From: Ziziphus jujuba
Lineage: Eukaryota > Streptophyta > Magnoliopsida > Rosales > Rhamnaceae
DNA: 64,000 bases
Assembly (NCBI RefSeq): GCF_031755915.1
Contig: NC_083380.1
Location: forward strand, 10,354,001 to 10,418,000
Reading direction: 5' to 3'
A model generated the notes under the pieces. The model was given only the letters and a program-made list of their open reading frames with translations. It made no database searches and had not been told where the DNA came from. The position numbers and the translations under genes are program-made. Within the stretch, counting starts at the first letter, position 1. Every line of letters begins with the position of its first letter. Shown one piece after another: positions 46,701-58,180 of this stretch.

Positions 46701-49700
46701 AATAAGAACGAGCGACGTATAAAGAAGAAACTACGTCGCCTATAAAAATTAAAAAGCATATAAATTTTAAGTGTTTTGAAATGTTAAATAAAAAATAAAT
46801 ATACTTGAAAGAAAATCAGATTGATTAAAAAATATAAAAAAAAACTCATTCACGTTGTTTAAATATTTTCACTGTTGATTTGATGCTGAGAGAAAATCAG
46901 ATTGATTAAAAAAATAAAAAAACAAAACTCATTTATGTTGTTTAAATATTTTCACTCGTTATTTGATGCTGAAAGAAAATCAAATTGATTAAACAGGAAG
47001 ATAAAAAAAAAAAAAATTAAACTTTTCATTATAGGTTACGCATAAGAGTGGTTATGCGTCGCCTATTACAATAATTTAAAAAAAAAAAAACTTTCTTTAT
47101 CTTGTTTAAATATTTTCACTGGTTATTTTATGCTGAAAGAAAATCAAATTGATTAAACAGGAAGATAAAAAAAAAAATAACTTTGGATTAGAGGCGACGC
47201 ATAAGAGTGATTATGTGTCGCCTATTACTATAATTTAAAAAAAAAAAAACTTTCTTTATCTTGTTTAAATATTTTCACTGGTTATTTAATGCTCAAAGAA
47301 AATCAAATTATTAAAAAGGAAGATTTAAAAAAAAAACTTTGGATTATAGGCGACGCACAGTCTTATGCGTCGCCTATTACTATAATCTAAAAAAAAAAAA
47401 AAAACTTTCTTTATTTTGTTTAAATATTTTCACTAATTATTTGATGCTCAAAGAAAGTCAAATTGATTAAACAGGAAGATAAAAAAAAATTAAAAACAAA
47501 ATTAATTTAAAAAAAAAAAGCTTTTTTTATCTTGTTTAAATATTTTCACTGGTTATTTTATGTTGAAAGAAAATCAAATTGATTAAATAGGAAGGTAAAA
47601 AAAAAATAACTTTGGATTATAGGCGACGCATAAGAGTGATTATGCGTCGCTTATTACTATAATTTAAAAAAAAAAAAACTTTCTTTATCTTGTTTAAATA
47701 TTTTCACTGGTTATTTGATGCTCAAAGAAAATCAAATTGTTAAAAAGGAAGATTAAAAAAAAAAAACTTTGGATTATAGGCGACGCATAAGACTGATTAT
47801 GCATCGCCTATTACTATAATCTAAGAAAAAAAAAAAACTTTCTTTATCTTGTTTAAATATTTTCACTGGTTATTTGATGCTCAAAGAAAATCAAATTGAT
47901 TAAACAGGAAGATAAAAAAAAAAACAAAATTAAATTTTGATTAGAGGCGACGCATGAGAGTGATTGTGCGTCGCCTATTACTATAATATTAAAAAAAAAA
48001 TTCTTTATCTTGTTTAAATATTTTCACTGGTTATTTTATGCTGAAAGAAAATCAAATTGATTAAATAAGAAGGTAAAAAAAAAAAATAACTTTGGATTAT
48101 AGGCGACGCATAAGAGTGATTATCCGTCGCCTATTACTATAATTTAAAAAAAAAAAACTTTATTTATCTTTTTTAAATATTTTCACTGGTTATTTGATGC
48201 TGGAAGAAAATCAAATTGATTGAACAGGAAGATTAAAAAAAAAAAACTTCGGATTATAGGCGACGCATAAGACTGATTATGCGTCGCCTATTATTGTAAT
48301 TTAAAAAAAAAAACTTTCTTTATCTTGTTTAAATATTTTCACTGGTTATTTGATGCTGGAAGAAAATCAAATTGTTAAACAGGAAGATTTAAAAAAAAAA
48401 CTTTCTTTATCTTGTTTAAATATTTTCACTGGTTATTTGATGTTGGAAGAAAATCAAATTGTTGAACAGGAAGATTTAAAAAAAAAAAAAAAACTTTGGA
48501 TTATAGGCGCCGCATAAGGCTGATTATGCGTCGCCTATTACTATAATTTAAAAAAAAAAAACTTTCTTTATGTTGTTTAAATATTTTCACTGGTTATTTG
48601 ATGCTCAAAGAAAATCAAATTGATTAAACAGGAAGATAAAAAAAAAATTAAATTTTGATTAGAGGCGACACATAAGAGTGATTATGCGTCGCCTATTACT
48701 ATAATATAAAAAAAAAAACTTTCTTTATGTTGTTTAAATATTTTCACTGGTTATTTGATGCTCAAAGAAAATCAAATTGTTAAACAGGAAGATTTAAAAA
48801 AAAAAAACTTTGGATTATAGGCGATGCATAAGACTGATTATGCGTCGCCTAATACTATAATTTAAAAAAAAAAAAAACTTTCTTTATCTTGTTTAAATAT
48901 TTTCACTGGTTATTTGATGCTCAAAGAAAATCAAATTGATTAAACAGGAAGATAAAAAAAAAGAAATAACTTTGGATTATAGGCGACGCATAAAAGTTAT
49001 GATGCGTCGCTATTACTTATAATCTATTAAAAAAAAAAAACTAAAATAACTTTCTTTATCTTATTTAAATATTTTCACTGGTTATTTGATGCCGAAATAA
49101 TATCAGATTGATTAAACAGAAAGATCACAAACCCAAAAAAACAAATTATTTGCTCATAAGCGACTCATAAATATTTTAATGCATCGCTTTTTATTTGAAA
49201 TGTCCTTCCCAAATGTAATCTATTAGTTTATTTGGGTTCATATAAACTATCACTAATAGCCGAAAACATGAAAGTGCAACTCGTTGAACATACTTACTTC
49301 GAGCAATTGGACTATGGGTCCTTGCTTTAGACCAATTTACAATTGTTATATCCTATCTCAAATTATGTCGTGAGATGTGTTTTTATGTTTGTGTATACTC
49401 ATATATGAGAATAATTGAAAAGAACATTGATAGAACTGTTTTATATTTTTAGATTAATTGACTTGGTGTTCATTGGAATGCTATGTCAAAATATTTTTTG
49501 AATGTAATTTTAAAAAAAGTAACAAAAATTAAAAAATAAATTTTAATTACTATTGGATAAGGTGACCCTTTTATATGTAAATGCGTCGCCTGTTTATATC
49601 AATGAGTCGCTAGATCATCTACTTTTTTAAATGCAAAATTACAATTTAGAGTTATTGCCAAAAGTTTAAGAAGGAAATAAACAGTACTTGGAGAAACTTA

Positions 49701-49800
49701 TTTGTTTTAAAAGAATTAAAAAAAGAACGTCTATTAAACTGTTTATCCTTTAGCGACACAGTTTATCTGAATACGTCGCCTGTTTATCCAATTTCTTAAA
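46700..49800. repeat. Central inverted repeat array of the CACTA element
   Basis: About 15 units of roughly 150-160 bp, regular from 46850 to 49130 and sparser to 49790. The linker (TTTAAATATTTTCACTGGTT, then ATTTGATGCTGAAAGAAAAT) is the reverse complement of the left array's linker, while the dyad GGCGACGCATAA ... TTATGCGTCGCC is the same. The array therefore lies inverted relative to 38960-41780, with the Ulp1-type gene between them, and it fills the space between the two divergent gene starts. Confidence 0.88.
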
Positions 49801-50149
49801 ATTTTTGGCGCATTTTCAAAATTTATGCGGGATTTTGAATACCATTTTTTTCCACAAAATATGTGTTAGTACACTTCATAATAGGTGTTAGAATTGGAAG
49901 CAATCTAAAAGAGACTTGAAGAGTGGGATATTTCGTGTTTAATTTTCCATTTGCTTGCATTGCTATCTGGAAGTTGGATTTCTTTCTTCGTGGATTCTTC
50001 TTTCTTCGTCGCCCTTGTGGTTAGCTTGGATTCTTCTTTCTTCGTCTCCATGGTTTCGGTGAGTTTCTTTTCGCTTTATGATTGGCGGTGACATGTGGTG
50101 GATTGGGTTATTTTTTATTTATTTATTCATTATACCCGAAGGTTAGGTT
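49800..50149. other. Upstream region / 5' UTR of the TNP2 gene
   Basis: The last GTCGCC motif is near 49780. After that comes AT-rich sequence with a short repeat of GGATTCTTCTTTCTTCGTC (49990-50050). Probably promoter and leader of the transposase gene. Confidence 0.45.
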
Positions 50150-50373
50150 CGCTGGGTTTTCTTAATCTTGTTTTTGTGGATAATTTGTTTGCGATGGGTT
50201 TTCTTAATTTTGCTTTTGTCGATAATTTGTTTGCGATGGGTTTTCTTAATCTTGCTTTTGTCGATAATTTGTTTTCGATGGGTTTTCTTAATCTTGCTTC
50301 GATGGGTTTCTTAATCTTGCTTTTGTCGATAATTTGTTTGTGATGGGTTTTCTTAATCTTGCTTTTGTCTCAA
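50150..50373. repeat. Minisatellite of about 42 bp before the transposase ATG
   Basis: The unit, containing GATGGGTTTTCTTAATCTTG and CTTTTGTCGATAATTTGTTT, occurs about five times, one of them shortened. An open frame through it (MGFLNLAFVDNLF repeated) is a product of the repeat. Confidence 0.85.
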
Positions 50374-50750
50374 ATTTTTTTTATGATATTGTTTGATATT
50401 GTTCTGTTTAGATTGGTAGGGAAATGGATAAATCGTGGATAACGAAGGATAGAACCTCAAGCGATTTTGCTAAGGGGGTGAGTGAATTTTTGAAATTTAG
50501 CATGGAGAATGCCAATGATTGTAATGCCATACGGTGTCCTTGCATGCAATGCGGGAATATGAAAATCCATACTATTAAGGATATTAAAGGCCATATATAT
50601 TGGAATGGGTTTGATGTCAACTATCGGCGATGGATTTGGCATGGTGAGTCATGTGCTGATGGTATTAGACCATCTTCTCATTTTGGGAATATTAATGTAG
50701 AATATAATGAAAATGATGGTAGTAGTAAGGAAGACGTGGCTTTCAATAGC

Positions 50751-51089
50751 TTAGACATGACCCGTGCTGCATTAGAAACTTTTGATAATGATCCTAATGA
50801 ATTTGCTACCTTATTGGAGGATGCGGAGAAACCTTTGTACCTAGGTTGTACCAAATTTACCAAGTTGTCGGCTTTAGTTAAATTGTACAACTTAAAGGTA
50901 AGATATGGATATTCTGATAAGAGCTTTGATGTACTATTGCAATTGTTATCCGAGATGTTGCCAAATGACAATGTGTTGCCAACCTCCATGTACAATGTTA
51001 AGAAGACTTTGAGTGCTTTGGGAATGGAGTACATCAAGATTCATGCATGTCCTAAAAGTTGTATTCTGTTTAGGAAGGAATATGTGGAC
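50751..51089 (+). repeat. Left copy of the 339-bp duplicated TNP2 segment
   Basis: It starts TTAGACATGACCCGTGCTGC and ends GGAATATGTGGAC. It is almost identical to 54515-54853 (only about two mismatches seen, near 50938 and 51023). The reading frame continues into it from the left but is then lost in the gypsy fragment. Confidence 0.95.
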
Positions 51090-51462
51090 AAAACTCAGTA
51101 GAGAAGGCAATCTTGAACTGATCCCACGTATGCCTTCTGCGAGTCTTCTCTATTTGCCACCACTTCCGGGCGTCTCCTTCTAACATGAACCCAGAAATCC
51201 TCACCATATCTTCATCGGGGCACTACATCCCATCTTCCAAGATTTTCTCCATGCTGGATAGCCACTTCAAGGCTGCAGCTGGGCCTTGGCTTCCATCGAA
51301 CTCCACGGCTCCTAAACGTCGAGCTTGATCCACGGATCGATTACTAGAGCTTGAACCCCCTAAGGCTCTAGTTAGTTGAGAGACCAGATTTCTAAGGCTA
51401 GATCGGCTCCCGGAACTCTCAGCTGAGCATTCCCGAGTTCTACGTGTGTCCCGCTGACTCAT
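51090..51462 (-). pseudogene. Gypsy gag N-terminal fragment
   Basis: From ATG 51462 it reads MSQRDTRRTRE, a Ser-rich stretch, then VEFDGSQGPAAALKWLSSME and, after an in-frame TAG near 51225, GFMLEGDARKWWQ and HTWDQFKIAF, the conserved retrotransposon Gag core. The coding sequence ends at the junction 51090. The stop and the truncation make it non-functional. Confidence 0.85.
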
Positions 51463-51590
51463 CGTAGTAGATTACTGAAGAAACAAACAAGAGTTTAGAT
51501 ACAGGGACACTTAAGCACGATTACAAAAGGAAGGAATTTACGGATGGGCTGTACAGCAATGCACAGTCCCTTAGGATTACAAGAACATAT

Positions 51591-51602
51591 GCTCTGATAC
51601 CA
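51591..51602 (-). other. Primer-binding site, tRNA-iMet type
   Basis: The minus strand reads TGGTATCAGAGC, complementary to the 3' end of plant initiator tRNA-Met, two bases after the LTR end. Confidence 0.9.
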
Positions 51603-51604
51603 AC

Positions 51605-54514
51605 TGTCAGGACCCGTCCAGAATTCCTTCCCCGGAACCCTAGACAAGCCCTGATCCCAGGGAAATACCATCGAACCTTCCAACGGAAAATCCGGCAGCA
51701 CCTCCCCTAATGGTAGGACTTACCACAAATTACCTGCACTGAAAACACACTTCTATACTTATCCCCTTATTCCTCCCACAACTACAAATTGTTCCATAAA
51801 TTTCAGCACTTCTCAACAATAACAATAGTCCAGTGCATAAATAAAACATAAGTGTCCCAATAGTATACAGAGCTTTAAGAAGTGATAATCAACAGAAATA
51901 CAACAAGGATGAAAGAAATAATACACTGAAATGAAAGAGTACAGAAGTATTTCTCGAAACACAACAGCAGCGGAAAACTTGGTTCACTCCGGAAGAACGT
52001 CTACCACCACTTGCACTTAAGGGAACGGAACTTAAAAACGTGAGATGCTAATCATCTCAATGAGTGACCCTAACTACTGAACACTTTTAATGATAATAAA
52101 ATAATAATAATAAATAAGGGAATGGAATAAATACCAACAATTAATACATAAATAATAACAACTGTTGGAAATAATAATTTCCCTCAAAACTCTCACCAAT
52201 TGCTCCGTTAGAAATGTTCCCTTTTTAAAACAATTTCACAAAACCCGATGTACATACTTCCCCAAAAAAAACAAGGGATTAAACCATTTGATAAACAATA
52301 AGTAAATAAATACATACCCCAATATAATTAAAATGTAATAAATTATAATAAATGATTTTTGAACACCTTTGGGGTTTTAAACTTTATTTGAAAATTACAC
52401 CTGACAATTACACTTGACTTGACGCACCACACCATATACCAGTGATGTCCTCTGATACCCAGCGTCCTGAGCACCGACTGGCGGGGGGGTTAAAGAGAGA
52501 AACTTGCAAACGGCACTTCGGCGTCCCGACAGTACCGCTGCTGAAACCATCATCTCGGCCAAGGAGGGGGGTGGCTGTGTGCACTATACAAGACTTGCCT
52601 GCCCACGGTCCAATGGCAACTCACGGGTGAAATAATAATACTTGCGCGCTGAACCACATATACATATACCAGAACACCAATACTGTGTGAATGCGTCTAA
52701 AAATAAACATTAAACCAACCGTACCATTTTCCAAAGCTACCGTGGGAAATATACCAAATTTTTCACAAAATACCATCCCACATATTTGTTTAACAACCGG
52801 TACGAAACATCGATAACCAATAAACCATAAATTTTCTCGAAGTACGAGGTTCAACAATTAAAATACCGCAGGCATAATTTATACAATTAAACCACCAACT
52901 TAAACAAATATTTTCATAAAATAATTAACCCAATTATGCCCGGAAAATAACAATTAAAACCACGTATGATTATTACCAAAACATACTTTGCTCATGCATA
53001 AATAATAAATTAAACCACAATAAAACCATAATCAAATTGTACCACATGAGCATAATTTAAATACCAAATAAACATAATTAATTGCCCAAAATATTTTTGA
53101 AGGTGGGTCACTCACCTTGAGCGCGTAGATCAGCTAAGATCCTCCGCGAGATCAACTCCACTATTCGTACGCGCACCTAAAACATCCACAGTACCAACCA
53201 AATATATTAATATTTTATTCGGGTAATTCTCAAATGGGTACCCGGGGAGCGAACACCAAACGATATCTAAAAGTTACGAGTTATATACCGAATCGAAGCT
53301 CGAGTGATGAGGATCACTGATTCGGTCTTACTTTCCGGTGATCGGACCCGAGGTGGTCGGAATTTCGCCAAAAAGCTTTCGGGTTTCGGCTTCGCAATTC
53401 TCCCAAACCAATGCGAATTGGTGGAAATGGATGCCGGATTCGGGTTCAGGAGATCGAACACAGTGGACAGGGGCCAGCGGTGAGACTGGGTACTCGCCGG
53501 AACAGTAACTTCCGGCGAGCCGCCGCGGTCACCGGCAACCGTCGCGTGCGGTGGCCGTTGGCTGTGATTTTTTGCAGATTTGAAGATCGAGGGGAGAGCA
53601 ATCCAACGGGACCGGCGGTGAAGCAAACGGAGGCCGGACGACGGAGAAATTACGGTTTGAAGAATTTCGGCCCCTCGCCGGAAAAAGCTCTGATCCCGGC
53701 GCGTCGGTGGTCCGGTGGCTATGAAACTTGGTGGGTTGGCTGGACTTGAGGAGGTGGTAATGGCTAGCTGGCGCGTGTGGCCGAAAAATGGCCGAAAATG
53801 GGCCAATCGGCGGTTGCCGGTGGTGGAGGGAAAAAGTCGCCGCCGATCTTCGAACTCTCGATCCGGGCGCGTCCGGCGGCCAATCGCTGTGAAACCTTGA
53901 GATTTTGCCGGAAATGGGGAGGGGAATCTTTCTGGCCGGCGCATGTACAGTAGATCGGCCGAAAAATTTGAAAATCTCCGGTGGCCGGTCGGACTTTCTC
54001 TCTCTTTCTCTCTCTTCCCCGAGATTTTTATCAAATAAAAGCCACCGTGTGACACTATTCATGCCACATGGACCAATCAGAAGCTGACACATGGCGTCAC
54101 TGTGCACTTAAGCCAGATATAATAAAATAATACGGTATCCGGCGAATTTCAAACGTCCATAACTTTTTAACCGGATATCCGTTTTAAGTGTGCCGCTAGT
54201 CTGTGAACTCGTATCAACGAGCACTTCACAACCATGCATGAGTCAAAGCTCATTTTCCCATAAATAAAAAGTCAACTTCGGCACCCCTTGGACAGTTTGG
54301 ACCTCAACTTGTTTTGCTCATAACTTTCAAACCGTAGCTCCGTTTTCAACGTGCTACTAGTCTACGAACTCATTCCAACGTGTACTTTGTAACGGTACCT
54401 CAGTCAACCTAGAATTCCCACTGGAACAAAAAGTCAACTTTTGACCCGCTCGGTCAACGATCAACCTCGATCAACGTGCACGGATTCCGGTGCGATTTGG
54501 GATGGGGTGTTACA
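51605..54514 (-). repeat. Gypsy 5' LTR (2.9 kb) with a GC-rich part
   Basis: The ends are TG...CA with TGTAACA / CCTGACA. The stretch 53400-53960 is much more GC-rich than the rest of the window and has long open frames on both strands with no known domain. A related stretch lies at 62316-62740. Confidence 0.85.
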
Positions 54515-54853
54515 TTAGACATGACCCGTGCTGCATTAGAAACTTTTGATAATGATCCTAATGAATTTGCTACCTTATTGGAGGATGCGGAGAAACCTTT
54601 GTACCTAGGTTGTACCAAATTTACCAAGTTGTCGGCTTTAGTTAAATTGTACAACTTAAAGGTAAGATATGGATATTCTGATAAGAGCTTTGATGTACTG
54701 TTGCAATTGTTATCCGAGATGTTGCCAAATGACAATGTGTTGCCAACCTCCATGTACAATGTTAAGAAGACTTTGAGTGCTTTGGAAATGGAGTACATCA
54801 AGATTCATGCATGTCCTAAAAGTTGTATTCTGTTTAGGAAGGAATATGTGGAC
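54515..54853 (+). repeat. Right copy of the 339-bp duplicated TNP2 segment
   Basis: It begins directly after the LTR end and runs into the remainder of the transposase exon (next residues LNECPKCGSARW). Together with the left copy it brackets the gypsy fragment. Confidence 0.95.
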
Positions 54854-57687
54854 CTTAATGAATGTCCTAAATGTGGATCTGCTAGATGGAAAATTGATAA
54901 GAATGGAGTTGCTAGCAATATTCCAAATAAAGTTTTATGGTACTTTCCTATTATTCCGCGTTTTAAAACGAATGTTTCGTAGTGTTGAAACAGCTAAGAA
55001 TTTGACATGGCATGCCAATGGGAGAAAGGTTAAGACAGGGGAAATGCAACACCCTGCGGATTCTCCATCTTGGAAGTTGGTTGATCGTTTATGGCCAAAC
55101 TTTGCATCCGAAGATAGGAATTTGAGACTTGGGATAGCGGCCGATGGAGTTAATCCACATAATATGTTGAGTAGTAGGTATAGTTGTTGACCTGTGATGA
55201 TGGTTGTGTATAATCTTCCTCCTTGGTTGTGTATGAAGCGGAAATTTATGATGTTAAGTCTTCTAATTTCTGGACCGAAGCAACCAGGAAATCAAATTGA
55301 TGTATACATGGAGCCGTTAGTTGAAGACCTGCAGTGGTTGTGGAATGAGGGTGTTACGGTCTTCGATGCTTACCGTCAGGAGAAATTCACATTGAAGGTA
55401 GTGTTGCTATGGACAATAAATAATTTCCCAGCTTATGGTAACTTGTCCAGTCATGCGGTGAAGGGATATTATGCTTGTCCAATTTGCCGTGAAAATACTT
55501 TTGCTACAAGGTTAAAGCATGGAAAAAAAATGAGTTTTACCGGGCATAGAAGATTTCTTCCTCCAAATCATCAATATAGAAGGCAAAAGAAGGCTTTCAA
55601 TGGATTTCAAGAATTTGGAGTGCCTCCAAAACCTTTGACTGGAGAAGAAATCTTAGATAAGCTTAATGCAATGAGATTTGATAACTCACACAAGAGGAAA
55701 AGGACTGTTGATTCTGAAGAATGTTGGAAGAGGAAGTCCATTTTTTTTGAATTGGAATATTGAAAATTTCTCCATGTGCGACATAATTTAGATGTCATGC
55801 ATATTGAGAAAAATGTTTGTGAGAGCATATATGGTACATTGCTCAATATTCCTGGTAAGACGAAGGACGGAGTTAATGCTCGGTTAGATTTACAAGAAAT
55901 GGGTTTGCGGAAAGACTTGGCCCCTAAGCCTCAAGGAAATCGAACTTTCCTACCACCGGCCTGCTATACATTATCAAAGCATGAGAAGAAATTGTTTTGT
56001 AAGTGTTTAGCGCACTTAAAGGTTCCAGATGGTTATTCTTCAAACTTTAGGAATCTTGTTTCAATGGAGGACTTAAAGATGGTAGGATTGAAATCTCATG
56101 ATTGTCATACATTGATGCAACAACTCTTGCCTCTTGCAATTCGTGCAATCCTTCCTAAACATGTGAGACATGCAATTGCAAGACTTTGTTTTTTCTTCAA
56201 TGCAATTTGCAAGAAGTTTATCATTGTTGCTGAATTGGAAAATATTCAAAATGATCTTGTCACAACTTTGTGCCTTTTAGAGAAATTCTTTCCACCATCA
56301 TTTTTTGATGTAATGGTTCATCTAACTGTACATTTGGTTTGAGAGGTAAGATTGTGTGGACCAATACATTTCAGGTGGATGTACCCATTTGAGAGGTACA
56401 TGAAAGTATTGAAAAGTTATGTTCGAAAAAAAAATCGGCCAGAAGGTTGTATTGCCGAGGGTTACATATGTGAAGAAGTGATTGAGTTTTGTAGTGAATT
56501 TCAGAGAGGATTAGATACAGTTGGAAGCCCAATTGGTAGATATCAAAAGTTAAATGATAAGGATGATGTTGGTGCCCCATTTAAAGGTGGAAAAAATCAA
56601 TCAATTGATCAACAACTTTGGGAGCAAGTTCATAGATATATACTTTCGAATACACCAGAAGTGGAACCGTATGTCAGGTGCGTATATACATGTTAATGTA
56701 TAAATGAGTTGATATTTTTAATATATATATATATATATATATATCAACATGTATAATTTAGTTGATATTTTGAATATATTAATAGGCATCGATAAGTTGA
56801 TATGTTGGATATTTTTATTAATTACAACAACTTTTATTTGTTTTAGTATTCATTTTGAAGTCTTGAAGTCAAGCAAAAAATATCGAGGAAAAAAAGCAAA
56901 ATGGTTTCAAGACGGACACAAACGTACATTTACGTACTGGTTACGTGATAAGGTATGGGAAAGTTAAATATTCAATATATAATATCATTGTTTTAGCTTT
57001 AATTTTTCATATTTTTCTATTGACTAGATTGCACAAGAGCGAAGTCAACCTAATCACACAGTGTCTGAAACATTACGATGGTTAGCCCATGGTCCGCAAT
57101 GGGTGGTAACGAAACATGAAGGATATATCATTAGAGGGGTTAGATTCAACACTATAAATATGGATAATAAGAGGGTCACCCAGAATAGTGGTGTCAAAGT
57201 TATTGCCAAAAGTGAGCATTTTGCTAGTGCTAAGGATAATAACCCAATTTTAGCCGAGATGGCATACTATGGGATCATAAGAGAGATTTGGAATGTCGAT
57301 TACACTATGTTTCGAATTCCAGTGTTCAAGTGTGATTGGGTTGACAGCAGTGGTGTCAAAGTTGATGAGATGGGGTTTACATGTGTTAACTTTAGTAAAA
57401 TTGGATATAAATCTGACCCATTCATCATGGCTTCACAAGTTCAACAAATATTTTATGTTGAAGATCAACTTGACTCGAGATGGTCTGTTGTTTTAACTCC
57501 ACCACGACATTGTACTTTTGTTGAAGAAGAATTGGTTGAAGAAGATGTTCTTGGCGATACTACAATGGCTCACAATCCATTTGCCATACAATTGCCAAGT
57601 GTTGATGAAAATGATCATGAGGATGAATGTGGGAGTGGCTATGTTCGTAATGACTGTGAGGGGATATGGATAAACAATATCTTCTAA

Positions 57688-58180
57688 ATAAATTGGTAAG
57701 TATATTTATTAACTTATATTTTAAGTAATATTTATTTATTCATTATGTGTTTTTTTCTTATGTATTTTCCACTTTAATTAGGAGAAATGTGCCACGCCAA
57801 ACCTTAAGAAGGTAAATATTCATTAAATTTTCATTTGCCAAATTACAAATTAATTTATTAATTATGATTAAGTTTTTATTAATTTATTTTGCGTCAGTGC
57901 TAACAAATTTTTTTATTTTTCCATATGCAGTATGAGGGCGTAATATCGTCAACACGAGTACATCAACTTCCATCTCAATAAGTATGCATATGTAAAAATA
58001 TGTCAATGAGATGATATTTAATTATATTGATTATTGTTTTGTTATGAACAAGTATTTATTTTAAATTTTTATATTCTAATTATTTTGGACGAAGTTAGTT
58101 TGGGTTTTTTGGTATTATAATTAATTTTATATTTTAATAAATTTTTAAAAATTAAAAAAAATAAATCTAAAAAAATATAA
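57688..58180. other. 3' region of the transposase gene
   Basis: AT-rich sequence; a few short purine-rich exon-like stretches (57780-57812, 57931-57980) may be the 3' end of the transcript. Nothing else is recognised. Confidence 0.45.

Larger units (their letters stand above)
51090..54514 (-). mobile_element. 3'-truncated gypsy retrotransposon (5' LTR, PBS, start of gag)
   Basis: Read on the minus strand, the LTR (54514 down to 51605, 2,910 bp) begins TGTAACACCCCATCC and ends GGGTCCTGACA. Two bases later comes the tRNA-iMet primer site TGGTATCAGAGC (51602-51591), then a leader and a gag start at 51462. The element breaks off inside gag at 51090; no protease, RT, integrase or 3' LTR is present. 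Both borders coincide exactly with the ends of a 339-bp duplication of TNP2 sequence. Confidence 0.88.
50424..57687 (+). pseudogene. CACTA TNP2 transposase gene, broken by stops and a gypsy insertion
   Basis: DNA transposase of the En/Spm TNP2 (Transposase_21) type. From ATG 50424 (MDKSWITKDR) come, in order: the transposase-associated domain (50424-50650, with CPCMQCGN), the TNP2 catalytic domain (50751-51089, resuming at 54515/54854 to about 55660; GIAADGVNPHN near 55140), DUF4218 (about 55900-56600, with FLPPACYTLSKHEKK and FRWMYPFERYMK), a small exon (about 56847-56951), and DUF4216 in the last exon (57029-57687; FKCDWVD, PFIMASQVQQIFYV). Lesions: the retrotransposon insertion at 51090-54514 with duplication; an extra A near 54965; and in-frame TGA codons at 55188, 55761 and 56340 where Trp, Trp and Arg are expected. 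Confidence 0.9.

Noticed and set aside
49240..49270. CACTA motif at 49250 as the end of a second CACTA element
   Set aside because: Beyond the five bases it does not resemble either verified end, and no partner end or target duplication was found.
53267..54107. Long open frames (up to 262 codons) on both strands
   Set aside because: They lie in the GC-rich part of a gypsy LTR, have no known domain and overlap each other on opposite strands.
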